A stretch of 64,000 nucleotides of DNA, taken from the NCBI GenBank assembly GCA_963787195.1, contig CAWBCI010000079.1:68625-132624 (forward strand). The letters are read 5' to 3'. Below the pieces are notes generated by a model. It was not told where the DNA came from. It was given only the letters and a program-made list of their open reading frames with translations, and ran no database searches. The position numbers were made by a program, and so were the translations under genes. Of the stretch, positions 18,534 through 26,278 are shown one piece after another. The first letter of the stretch is position 1. The number at the start of each line of letters is the position of its first letter. The stretch comes from CAWBCI01 sp963787195 (GTDB lineage: Bacteria > Bacteroidota > Bacteroidia > Bacteroidales > JAGOPY01).

Positions 18534-18598
18534 AATGTGATCGTTAATTTAGATAAAGGTAAGAATGGGAGAGGGGAAAAGAAATTAATTTTTCAATT

Positions 18599-18626
18599 GT
18601 AGAGGCCTTGCATGCAAGGCCTCTAC
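18599..18626. repeat. 28-bp perfect palindrome with GTAG/CTAC ends
   Basis: GTAGAGGCCTTGCA is mirrored exactly by TGCAAGGCCTCTAC. It sits between two divergent genes, so it is not a terminator. The GTAG/CTAC ends resemble REP elements recognised by REP-associated tyrosine transposases. Confidence 0.9.
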
Positions 18627-18646
18627 GATAAAATAAATTGAATTTT

Positions 18647-18654
18647 TATCTTTG
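18647..18654 (+). promoter_or_regulatory. possible Bacteroidota -7 box for aroQ
   Basis: TATCTTTG, a full TAnnTTTG match, 14 bp before the aroQ start codon; it would give a very short leader. No clear -33 element. Confidence 0.35.
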
Positions 18655-18668
18655 TAAAAAATCTATCC

Positions 18669-19094
18669 ATGCACATTATTATCATCAACGGGCCGAATTT
18701 GAATTTATTAGGGAAAAGGGAGACCGGAATATATGGTGAGGAATCTTTTCCGGATTATTTTGAGAAGTTGCAGGATCATTTTCCGGTGGCAGATCTGGAA
18801 TTCTTTCAAAGCAATGTTGAGGGAGAGATCATAGATTTGTTGCAGAAGCATGGTTTCAGTGCCGATGGCATCATCCTGAACGCAGGAGGCTATTCCCATA
18901 CATCAGTATCCATTGCCGATGCAGTCCGTGCTATCCCCGCGAAAGTAGTAGAAGTGCATATCAGTAATTTGTTTTCCAGGGAAGAATACCGCCGTAATTC
19001 CCTTATAGCTCCTCACACAGCGGGTCTAATCACAGGTTTCGGTCTGGAAGGTTACAGGCTGGCTGTCCAAAGTTTTCTCCAGGAAGAATTGTGA
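18669..19094 (+). CDS. aroQ: type II 3-dehydroquinate dehydratase
   Basis: A 141-residue type II dehydroquinase of the shikimate pathway, converting 3-dehydroquinate to 3-dehydroshikimate. Motifs are the INGPNLNLLGKRE start, the lid Arg/Tyr region (GIYGEES), NAGGYSHTSVSIADA with the Asn and Ser that bind substrate, and VEVHISN containing the catalytic-site His. Length is typical. Its stop is followed at once by a 16-bp tandem repeat. Confidence 0.96.
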   Translation: MHIIIINGPNLNLLGKRETGIYGEESFPDYFEKLQDHFPVADLEFFQSNVEGEIIDLLQKHGFSADGIILNAGGYSHTSVSIADAVRAIPAKVVEVHISNLFSREEYRRNSLIAPHTAGLITGFGLEGYRLAVQSFLQEEL

Positions 19095-19192
19095 TGATGT
19101 GGGGATGAGATGATGCGGGGATGAGATGATGTGGGGATGAGATGATGTGGGGATGAGATGATGTGGGGATGGATGATGGGGGATGAGATGAT
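19093..19192. repeat. 16-bp tandem repeat after aroQ
   Basis: Five nearly identical 16-nt units (GATGATGTGGGGATGA) from 19093 to 19172, then a degenerate tail. It begins within the aroQ stop region. Confidence 0.95.
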
Positions 19193-19213
19193 TTGATTTT
19201 TGTTCTTTGGAAT

Positions 19214-19248
19214 TTGTTTGGATTTTGGATTTTGGAATTTGGTATTTT
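19214..19248. repeat. heptanucleotide array (GATTTTG family)
   Basis: Five consecutive 7-nt units: TTGTTTG, GATTTTG, GATTTTG, GAATTTG, GTATTTT. Confidence 0.85.
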
Positions 19249-19250
19249 CT

Positions 19251-19278
19251 CCAACAAGGGGCTTCAGCCCCTTGTTGG
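19251..19278. terminator. hairpin between convergent aroQ and T9SS genes
   Basis: Perfect 12-bp stem CCAACAAGGGGC / GCCCCTTGTTGG with a TTCA loop. It lies between two convergent stops, but no T-run follows on either side. It may be a REP-type element rather than a true intrinsic terminator. Confidence 0.5.
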
Positions 19279-19302
19279 GAGGCTCCTTACTGAGCAGCTG
19301 CT

Positions 19303-20796
19303 CTATCTCACAATCAGCACCTTCCCGGTCGCCATCTTTTTTCCTTCCAAAAATATCGTTACAAAACAAAGTCCCGGCGGGATAGCGGAAACATTTACCT
19401 GCACAGATTCCTGCATTCCGGAAAGGGATAGCCTTTTAACTTCTTTTCCTAAACTATTGTGAATAGAAATTTCTTTATTACCTGATTTGTTTAACCAGGG
19501 GGAAGTGATAGTGACTAAATCAGAAACGGGATTGGGATAAAGCATCATTCCCTGGGGGATGCTGAAAGTGGGGTCGTTTACGGAGGTAAGAAGTCCATTG
19601 GGATCGACCTTCAATATATAGGCATCCAGTTCGTCATCTTGTGTGTTTTCATCATAACGAGCGGCCAGCATCAGGCAACCTCCATCCTGGGTTGCTTTTA
19701 AACTCCACAGATAATAATAAGCATCCCCTCCGTAGTATTGTTCCCAATTTAGGTTAAGGTTTGAATCCAGATTGGTAAGTAATATCCAGGAATTTTCGGC
19801 TTGGTAAGGCCATTCATTCGGATGCATATTTGCCGTTCCTCCAAAAAAAATTGAATTGGCATTGATAAAATCAAAATTTGATGTTAATCCCACATAATCA
19901 AGGGTATCCCCAATTTTACCAAAATGATTACCCGTCAGAAATTGATCAGAAGATGATAATTTTGCTATCCCGATATCCTGACCTGTCGGATCAAATGTTC
20001 TTTTGTTGCCGCTGACTAAATATACTGAATCATTTAGCCATTTAGCAGTATGATTAAAACGTAAATCATATGGAATTGAATCGGCGCCCAAATAATTAAA
20101 AGCTGAATCAAATCTCACACTATAATTATAAACATGGGCCATACCGGGAAAGGCGCCATTTGAAAACACTTTATATTCATTGTTTTGTGTTTCGATCAGG
20201 TCAAATTCTAATTGAAGATTCGTATAAGAAAATATAGATGATTGAATTGTGTCTCCGTTTGATGAAATCTCATAAAAGATCATATCAAGTTCTTTATTGA
20301 TGTTCGATATGACGCCTGTCAATACGTAATTCCCCTTGCTATTTATGATCGTTTCAATATCCACTAAATAATAATCGGGTATATAATAAGATGTGTTCTT
20401 TATAATATTAAATTCTGAATCCAATATTAATATCCACAATTGATTAGATAGTCCCACTGATAATTCACCTTTTGCTCCAATGATTATTATCGAATCATTT
20501 CTTGAATAGACTTTAGCAAAATAGGAGATCGTATCCTGAATTTGATAATCGTTTTGGTAAATTATCTCGCCATTTGAATTTAGAACCAGGAGCATAGCAT
20601 CTTCCGATGGAAGATTAGTATCTGAATTTCTGCCAACTAAAAAATAATTTCCATCCCCATCTTCAGCTGCATCAAATAGCCTCTCGTCTTTTGGTGTGCT
20701 GATTAAGCGGGAGAAGGAAGATTGGGAATAAATATTCGGTTTGTTAAAAAGCAGAACCGTATATAATAGAAGAATTATTTTGCCTGTTTTCATCAA
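19303..20796 (-). CDS. secreted protein with T9SS type A sorting domain
   Basis: A 497-residue protein with a signal peptide (about 1-24, ending NIYS) and a central region of beta-propeller-like repeats (recurring DAMLLVLNSNGEIIYQ, QDDELDAYILKVDPNGLL-type phrases). The C-terminal T9SS sorting domain (about 415-497) starts MLYPNPVSDLVTITSP and ends KVLIVR. It should be exported by Sec and then attached to or released from the cell surface by the type IX system. The function of the propeller part is not recognisable. Confidence 0.85.
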   Translation of the reverse strand: MMKTGKIILLLYTVLLFNKPNIYSQSSFSRLISTPKDERLFDAAEDGDGNYFLVGRNSDTNLPSEDAMLLVLNSNGEIIYQNDYQIQDTISYFAKVYSRNDSIIIIGAKGELSVGLSNQLWILILDSEFNIIKNTSYYIPDYYLVDIETIINSKGNYVLTGVISNINKELDMIFYEISSNGDTIQSSIFSYTNLQLEFDLIETQNNEYKVFSNGAFPGMAHVYNYSVRFDSAFNYLGADSIPYDLRFNHTAKWLNDSVYLVSGNKRTFDPTGQDIGIAKLSSSDQFLTGNHFGKIGDTLDYVGLTSNFDFINANSIFFGGTANMHPNEWPYQAENSWILLTNLDSNLNLNWEQYYGGDAYYYLWSLKATQDGGCLMLAARYDENTQDDELDAYILKVDPNGLLTSVNDPTFSIPQGMMLYPNPVSDLVTITSPWLNKSGNKEISIHNSLGKEVKRLSLSGMQESVQVNVSAIPPGLCFVTIFLEGKKMATGKVLIVR

Positions 20797-21126
20797 TATT
20801 TATTTGGAATATTTAATCTAAAGGATGTTGGCAAAAATACCTGTACAAGGTAGTAAATTGTTGTTAAAAATATTTATTAGATGAAATTTTTTATAAAGAG
20901 GATTTTATATTTAATAAGTGATTTAAAATCAATTAAAATCCATCATTATTTATATACATTTAAAATAGAGGATGATGATTAGGTTCATTCAGGTAACTTA
21001 GAAAAATAAAAATATGGGGTGTTTTTTAATAATAGGATAACATTTGATCAATTGCATTCATTAAACAGGGTATATAATGAAAACGTCATAGGTGATTTCT
21101 GTGAAGATTTTGATGTCATGCGATAG

Positions 21127-21154
21127 GTAGCGACAGGTTGCGACCTGTCGCTAC
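21127..21154. repeat. REP-like palindrome with GTAG/CTAC ends
   Basis: GTAGCGACAGGT, loop TGCG, ACCTGTCGCTAC: perfect 12-bp arms. Same GTAG/CTAC termini as the palindrome at 18599. Confidence 0.9.
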
Positions 21155-21205
21155 GGTTGTGTTTTATTGTGAAGATCGTGCTATTTGCATCTCGGTTTAT
21201 TAAAT

Positions 21206-21254
21206 GGTCAATGATCAATGATCCATCGTCAATCGGCGATGTTCAATGTTCAAT
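21206..21254. repeat. heptanucleotide array (GATCAAT/GTTCAAT family)
   Basis: Seven consecutive exact 7-nt units, all ending in AT: GGTCAAT, GATCAAT, GATCCAT, CGTCAAT, CGGCGAT, GTTCAAT, GTTCAAT. Confidence 0.92.
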
Positions 21255-21311
21255 GCGTCGATGTAGACCCCTTCGAAAATCGAAAATCGACAATCCACGA
21301 ATCGACAATTT

Positions 21312-22499
21312 TCACAGACTCCAAACCCCATCAATCTTTTCATCGCAGAATATGCACTTCCCATCCTTCATATTAAACTGCGTGATGGCAAAGCCCTTGC
21401 GTTCGATGATGAGTTTTTTGCATGCGGGGCAATACGTGTTTTGCCCTTCATGACCAGGCACATTCCCTAAATAAACATATTTGATCCCGGCCTTCAGTGC
21501 GATGTCCCGCGCCTGTTCCAGGGTCGCAACCGGGGTCTGCGGCAGATTGGTAAGTTTATACAATGGGTTGAAGCGGCTGAAATGCAGGGGGTACATGTGA
21601 AGATCATTCTTTACCAGCCATTCACACATCTCTTTGATCATATCCATATCGTCGTTCCAGGTCGGAACTATCAGGTTGGTGATCTCCAGCCACACTCCTT
21701 CTTCTTTCATGATCTTAAGCGTTTTCAAAACCGGCTCCAGGGTCCCGGCATTCAGCATCTCGTAAATCTCATCGCTGAAGCTTTTCAGGTCTATATTGGC
21801 TGCATCGGTATATTTGCACAGTCTTCTCAAAGGTTCTTCATTAATATAACCGGCCGATACGAGGATGTTTTTTATACCAGCCTGTCTTGCAAGGGTGGAA
21901 GTGTCGAGCGTGTATTCATAGAAAGCCACCGGATCGGAATAGGTATAAGCGATGGATTTGCAATTATTCCTGATTGCCTCTTTCACGACCTGGTCCGGCA
22001 TCATGTCATAGTTCCGGGTTTTCTTCGGATCAGCCTGAGATATCTCCCAGTTCTGGCAGTTCAGGCAGGCCAGATTGCAACCGGCTGTGGCAATCGAAAA
22101 GGCATTGGTCGTGGGAAGAAAATGCAGCAGGGGCTTCTTTTCCACCGGATCCACATTGACTGCACATGGATTCCCGTAAGTTATGGAATAGAGCTTGTTT
22201 TTATAATTCACATTGGTCCGGCAATCGCCTGTTTCACCTTCCTTAATTTCACATTTCTGTGGACATAATTTGCATTTGATTCCCTTGGGCGTTTCGATAT
22301 AATAAAGGGCTTCTTTACTCCATTTCCATAATTTATCATCCGGAGGGAGAAGTTCAGGATTTAGATTTTTAAATAAGCCGGCAGCAGAAGATAGGGGCGA
22401 AAAAGCCAGGGCCGTCCCGCAAGCCCCCATAATAGAGCATTTCAGGAATTCCCTCTTGCTGATCTGTGATTTGATTGTAAGGGAGGCATGAGTTTTCAT
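21312..22499 (-). CDS. amrS: AmmeMemoRadiSam system radical SAM enzyme with export-type N-terminus
   Basis: A 395-residue radical SAM protein of the AmmeMemoRadiSam type. The 4Fe-4S motif CNLACLNC (Cys141, 145, 148) follows the characteristic upstream cysteines (CKLCPQKC, GDCRTN) and the phrase VDPVEKKPLLHFLP. C-terminal CPAC and CIFC pairs look like an extra metal site. Residues 14-45 (SKREFLKCSIMGACGTALAF) look like a twin-arginine-style signal with a Lys-Arg pair, so the enzyme may be exported. It sits 71 bp downstream of the spermidine-synthase-like gene and near the Memo-AMMECR1 fusion. The substrate of this system is not established. Confidence 0.88.
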   Translation of the reverse strand: MKTHASLTIKSQISKREFLKCSIMGACGTALAFSPLSSAAGLFKNLNPELLPPDDKLWKWSKEALYYIETPKGIKCKLCPQKCEIKEGETGDCRTNVNYKNKLYSITYGNPCAVNVDPVEKKPLLHFLPTTNAFSIATAGCNLACLNCQNWEISQADPKKTRNYDMMPDQVVKEAIRNNCKSIAYTYSDPVAFYEYTLDTSTLARQAGIKNILVSAGYINEEPLRRLCKYTDAANIDLKSFSDEIYEMLNAGTLEPVLKTLKIMKEEGVWLEITNLIVPTWNDDMDMIKEMCEWLVKNDLHMYPLHFSRFNPLYKLTNLPQTPVATLEQARDIALKAGIKYVYLGNVPGHEGQNTYCPACKKLIIERKGFAITQFNMKDGKCIFCDEKIDGVWSL

Positions 22500-22570
22500 A
22501 GTGGGATGAACTTAGTTCAGATTCTTTAAGATCAAGAGATTATAATTATCTTATCTGCCTGGAAATCTCT

Positions 22571-24715
22571 TTATGCAATATTATAAAGATAATTATTCTT
22601 TCCTTTTAAATGAATGATGAAGATAGTTAAAAGATTCAGGCCGCCCAGGCAAAAAGCGCTCAGGCTTAGTCCCAGGTAAGGAACCAGGAATGTTGATGTG
22701 AGCAGCAAACCCAGTGCTGAACCTGCCAGATCAGCCCCGAAGGCTGTCCCTGCCGAGCGTAAAATACTGTGAGGGTACAACATGGTTGCCACCGAGAACT
22801 GCATCCCGCAAAGCAGGCTTATCACCAGGATCATCATCACTATACTAAGCGCGTTGAACCAGGCTGGCAGGGAAATGGATACCATGAATTTCATGAAAAG
22901 CGGAAGGAGAATTGAAAAGACCATGATAATGGACAGCAATTGAAGGTAATTGCGGTAAAGATGGTCGCGCACGACTAAATTGGCTATCCAGGCCCCTACT
23001 GCAAGGCCGGCCATGAAGATGGCAAATATCAATCCCGTCATCTGATAAATTGAACCGAAAATGGTTTGGAAGAGCAGTATTAATATGAATTCAAGCGATG
23101 AAGCCGAAAAGCCAACATTGAACAATCCCAGGCTTACAGGTCCCATCCTGAGAAAGAAAATCAGCATGATGCCGAGCAGGATAAGCGGGATGATCCAGGC
23201 ATTGAAATGATAGCGGCTCAGCCAGAATTTCAGGTAGCCATAATATACCGATGGTCTCAGGTCGGTGTTGAGCCTGACCTCCGGATCCAGTTCTTTCTGA
23301 ATATTCCGGGCCCTCATGCTGATCAGGTCATCATTCAGGTAATACTGATTCACATAATCATTGCTGTCGCCATATTGCCGGGCCTGTTCTGAAAGGCTAT
23401 AATCTAATGCCCCGTCCGAAGCAAGAATATAATCCCGCTCTCCTGGAATGATGCGGACATTTTTAAAAATGCTGTGAACGGTAAGGTATGTTACTGAATG
23501 TATATACCGGGATTCATCGCTCATATAATTTCCGGCCGGCAGTAGCGACAAAGAAAATACACCGCCCGGATTAAGCGTTTTATAGACTTCCCGGAAGAAT
23601 CCTTTGGTGAAATACCTGTTCATCTCGGCCGATGCCGGTTCACCTACATTCAATAGGATCACATCAAATTTCTCATGGGTATTCCTTACAAATAACCTCC
23701 CATCTGTCAGGTGAACCTTCAGCAGGCTATTATTTTGCATTTTTGAATAGCCCGTCCAGAAGCGGGTAAGCCATGGGTCAACATCCACGTAATCAAGTTG
23801 CTTTATGGGATATTTAAGAACTTCCAAAGGTGCACCGCTAAGACCGCCGGAGATCATCAGGACTTTTTCCGCACCGGGTCTTGCAAACATGGCATAATGT
23901 ACCATTTCTTCACGCTTTACAGGATCCTGTCCGGAATAAACCGGGATGCCATTTTGGTAGATATTCAGCTGCTTGTCCAGTTGAGTGATCACCATCCTCC
24001 CGTAAGGTGTGTCCTCAACCTTCACTATTTTTTGTCCTTTATAATTTATCCTGCTCAGCAGTTTTTCAGGATTAATAAAAATAAAAAACAGTATAGAAGC
24101 TGAAATGAGGACGCTGATGAAGGCAGTGGTGTATTTCCTGCCGGAACTTCTGGCAAGTACGAATGCAAAAAGAAGGTTCAGGAATAGTAGCATCCCCAAT
24201 ATTGCAGAAGTTTTAAAAACCGAGACCAGCACTATGCTGAAAGCCAGACCGCCGATCACACTTCCGGTGGAATCGTAAATATAGGCCTTATGTATCATAT
24301 TGCCGGAAAATATTCCCGACAGTTCTTCCGCAAGCAGGGGGAACAAAGCTCCCGAAACCAGACAGAAGGGGAGGAGGCTCAGGAAAATCATCAGGAAGGT
24401 CTCTTCAAGATTGGCCATTCTTCCAAACGGGATGCTTTCGCTCCGGATAATATTGAAAAAGAAAAAGGTGATCAGGGGGAGAATTGCCAGGGCAATTTGC
24501 AGGAGGATCACCAGACCCTGCCGGCCCAGGCCACTTCTGATTCTTCCGGTAAGCCAGGCCCCTCCGGCTGTGATCAGCATCCAGGAAGCCATAGCCCAGC
24601 CTATGACCAGCTCATTCCCGCTGAAAGCAGCCAGGAACTCCCTGATCAGCACAAGCTGGGTCAGCATCGCGGTAAATCCCAAAAACAGGATAGAATATTT
24701 AATTCTCTTGTACAA
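22571..24715 (-). CDS. membrane-embedded spermidine synthase-like protein
   Basis: A 714-residue protein in three parts: about seven membrane helices (residues 5-215), a soluble spermidine-synthase/methyltransferase-like domain (about 225-440; LMISGGLSGAPLEVLKYP, YVDVDPWLTRF, FDVILLNVGEPASAEMNRYFT), and about seven more helices (500-705). The GGxxG-type glycine loop and acidic VDxD strand fit binding of decarboxylated SAM or SAM. Such membrane-fused homologues recur beside AmmeMemoRadiSam genes. It is divergent from the Memo-AMMECR1 gene with 72 bp between starts and is followed by amrS. Polyamine synthesis itself is not proven. Confidence 0.85.
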   Translation of the reverse strand: MYKRIKYSILFLGFTAMLTQLVLIREFLAAFSGNELVIGWAMASWMLITAGGAWLTGRIRSGLGRQGLVILLQIALAILPLITFFFFNIIRSESIPFGRMANLEETFLMIFLSLLPFCLVSGALFPLLAEELSGIFSGNMIHKAYIYDSTGSVIGGLAFSIVLVSVFKTSAILGMLLFLNLLFAFVLARSSGRKYTTAFISVLISASILFFIFINPEKLLSRINYKGQKIVKVEDTPYGRMVITQLDKQLNIYQNGIPVYSGQDPVKREEMVHYAMFARPGAEKVLMISGGLSGAPLEVLKYPIKQLDYVDVDPWLTRFWTGYSKMQNNSLLKVHLTDGRLFVRNTHEKFDVILLNVGEPASAEMNRYFTKGFFREVYKTLNPGGVFSLSLLPAGNYMSDESRYIHSVTYLTVHSIFKNVRIIPGERDYILASDGALDYSLSEQARQYGDSNDYVNQYYLNDDLISMRARNIQKELDPEVRLNTDLRPSVYYGYLKFWLSRYHFNAWIIPLILLGIMLIFFLRMGPVSLGLFNVGFSASSLEFILILLFQTIFGSIYQMTGLIFAIFMAGLAVGAWIANLVVRDHLYRNYLQLLSIIMVFSILLPLFMKFMVSISLPAWFNALSIVMMILVISLLCGMQFSVATMLYPHSILRSAGTAFGADLAGSALGLLLTSTFLVPYLGLSLSAFCLGGLNLLTIFIIHLKGKNNYLYNIA

Positions 24716-24733
24716 AATACCCCTGCTATTTGT

Positions 24734-24741
24734 TAAATTTG
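24734..24741 (+). promoter_or_regulatory. possible Bacteroidota -7 box for the Memo-AMMECR1 gene
   Basis: TAAATTTG in the divergent spacer, 46 bp before the start; a TTG lies 23 bp upstream, somewhat too far for a standard -33 box. Confidence 0.35.
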
Positions 24742-24787
24742 TTAGATTAATAAAAAGAGACTCAATCTCTACGAAATTATTGATTTT

Positions 24788-26275
24788 ATGCGTTTCTTTA
24801 AATACATGACTATGTTTTTTCTAATGTTCTTCTTTGGGGCTGATGCTCAGTCACAAGACCGGCAGGCTGCTGTTGCCGGACAGTTTTATCCGGCGGATGC
24901 AGCCAGCCTGAGATCCGACCTTTCTTCACTTTTTGCCAAATCCATCCCCCGAAAATCTGAAAATGTACTTGCAATTATTTGTCCTCATGCAGGTTATGTG
25001 TTTTCAGGAGAGGTGGCCGCTTCAAGCTTTAACCAAATAGATCCGGATAAGAAATATGAGCATATATTTATCCTGGCCTCCAGCCACCGTATGGCTTTCG
25101 AAGGGGCTTCCATCTATGATGCCGGGGATTATGTAACTCCTCTTGGGAAAGTTAAAGTAGACCGGAAACTGGCCGATGAACTGATCTCTAAATATAAGGT
25201 TTTCAATAACCGGACGGATGCCCATGCCAATGAACACAGCCTGGAAGTGCAGCTTCCTTTCCTTCAGTATAAACTTGGAAATGAAATACAGATCATTCCC
25301 ATAATCCTGGGAACTCAGACAGAGGCAACTTGCCGCAAAATTGGCGAAGCGCTCAAACCTTACCTGAATAGCAAGAACCTCTTCGTCATCAGCACCGATT
25401 TCTCCCATTATCCCGATTATGATGATGCTGTTAAGAATGACCGGAGAACGGCGGAAGCTATTTGCCGGAATTCAGCTTCTGAACTCGTGAAAGTTTTGAA
25501 AGAAAATGATGACAGGAATATTCCTGACCTTGCTACCAGTCTTTGCGGATGGACTTCAGTTCTTTCCATGCTTTATATGACTGAAGGACGGAAAGATCTT
25601 GATTTTAAGATCATACAGTATAAGAATTCAGGGGATAATAAATTGTATGGCGAAAAAGACAGGGTGGTCGGCTATAATTCGATAGTGATAGAACAGAAGA
25701 ATTCTGATGGCAAGGATGGCTTTTCACTGGATGAAAAGGATAAAAAGGAATTACTCAGGCTGGCCCGTCTGACAGTCAATGAGTATGTGCGGAAAAGGCG
25801 GACACCCGAGCCGGATACACTGAATTATTCAGATGCCCTGATGACTCCTTGCGGGGCCTTTGTCACCCTCATGAAGGATGATAATCTGAGAGGTTGCATA
25901 GGGCGCTTTGATGCGGATGCCCCTTTGTATGCGGTTGTGATAGACATGGCCATAGCTGCCGCGACCCAGGACTATCGTTTCCCGGCGGTCAGTCCGGATG
26001 AAATTGATGACCTTGAGATTGAAATTTCTGTGCTCACTCCTCTGAAAAAAATAAATTCCATCGATGAATTTGAATTGGGTGTGGAGGGTATTTATATTAA
26101 GAAAGGCGGGGCCAGCGGAACTTTTTTACCCCAGGTAGCTGATCAAACCGGGTGGACAAAGGAAGAATTTTTGGGACATTGTGCGCAGGATAAAGCCAGG
26201 ATAGGATGGAACGGATGGAAAGATGCGGATTTGTTTACTTACAAAGCAATAGTTTTTTCTGAAAAAGAATTCTGA
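24788..26275 (+). CDS. exported Memo-AMMECR1 fusion (AmmeMemoRadiSam proteins B and A)
   Basis: A 495-residue fusion. Residues 1-22 form a signal peptide (MTMFFLMFFFGADAQSQ). About 25-285 is the Memo domain, related to class III extradiol dioxygenases, with its His-containing loops CPHAGYVFSG, ASSHRMAF, NEHSLEVQLPFL and STDFSHYPDYD, and Cys in SLCGWTS. About 305-495 is the AMMECR1 domain with the family signature LRGCIGR and a conserved VSPDEIDDLEIEISVL strand. In many genomes these are two genes; here they are one. It is convergent with the AddB-like gene (3 bp between stops). The signal peptide places it outside the cytoplasm, as with the Tat-like N-terminus of AmrS. Confidence 0.9.
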   Translation: MRFFKYMTMFFLMFFFGADAQSQDRQAAVAGQFYPADAASLRSDLSSLFAKSIPRKSENVLAIICPHAGYVFSGEVAASSFNQIDPDKKYEHIFILASSHRMAFEGASIYDAGDYVTPLGKVKVDRKLADELISKYKVFNNRTDAHANEHSLEVQLPFLQYKLGNEIQIIPIILGTQTEATCRKIGEALKPYLNSKNLFVISTDFSHYPDYDDAVKNDRRTAEAICRNSASELVKVLKENDDRNIPDLATSLCGWTSVLSMLYMTEGRKDLDFKIIQYKNSGDNKLYGEKDRVVGYNSIVIEQKNSDGKDGFSLDEKDKKELLRLARLTVNEYVRKRRTPEPDTLNYSDALMTPCGAFVTLMKDDNLRGCIGRFDADAPLYAVVIDMAIAAATQDYRFPAVSPDEIDDLEIEISVLTPLKKINSIDEFELGVEGIYIKKGGASGTFLPQVADQTGWTKEEFLGHCAQDKARIGWNGWKDADLFTYKAIVFSEKEF

Positions 26276-26278
26276 TAA

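Larger units (their letters stand above)
20797..21311. repeat. gene-free stretch with a REP-like palindrome and heptanucleotide arrays
   Basis: No supported gene. A 12-bp-arm palindrome with GTAG/CTAC ends lies at 21127-21154. Two heptanucleotide arrays follow at 21206-21254 (seven exact units ending in AT) and 21274-21309 (CGAAAAT/CGACAAT units). Confidence 0.8.

Noticed and set aside
21582..22268. 228-residue frame antisense to the radical SAM gene
   Set aside because: Shadow of a real gene with intact cysteine motifs on the other strand.
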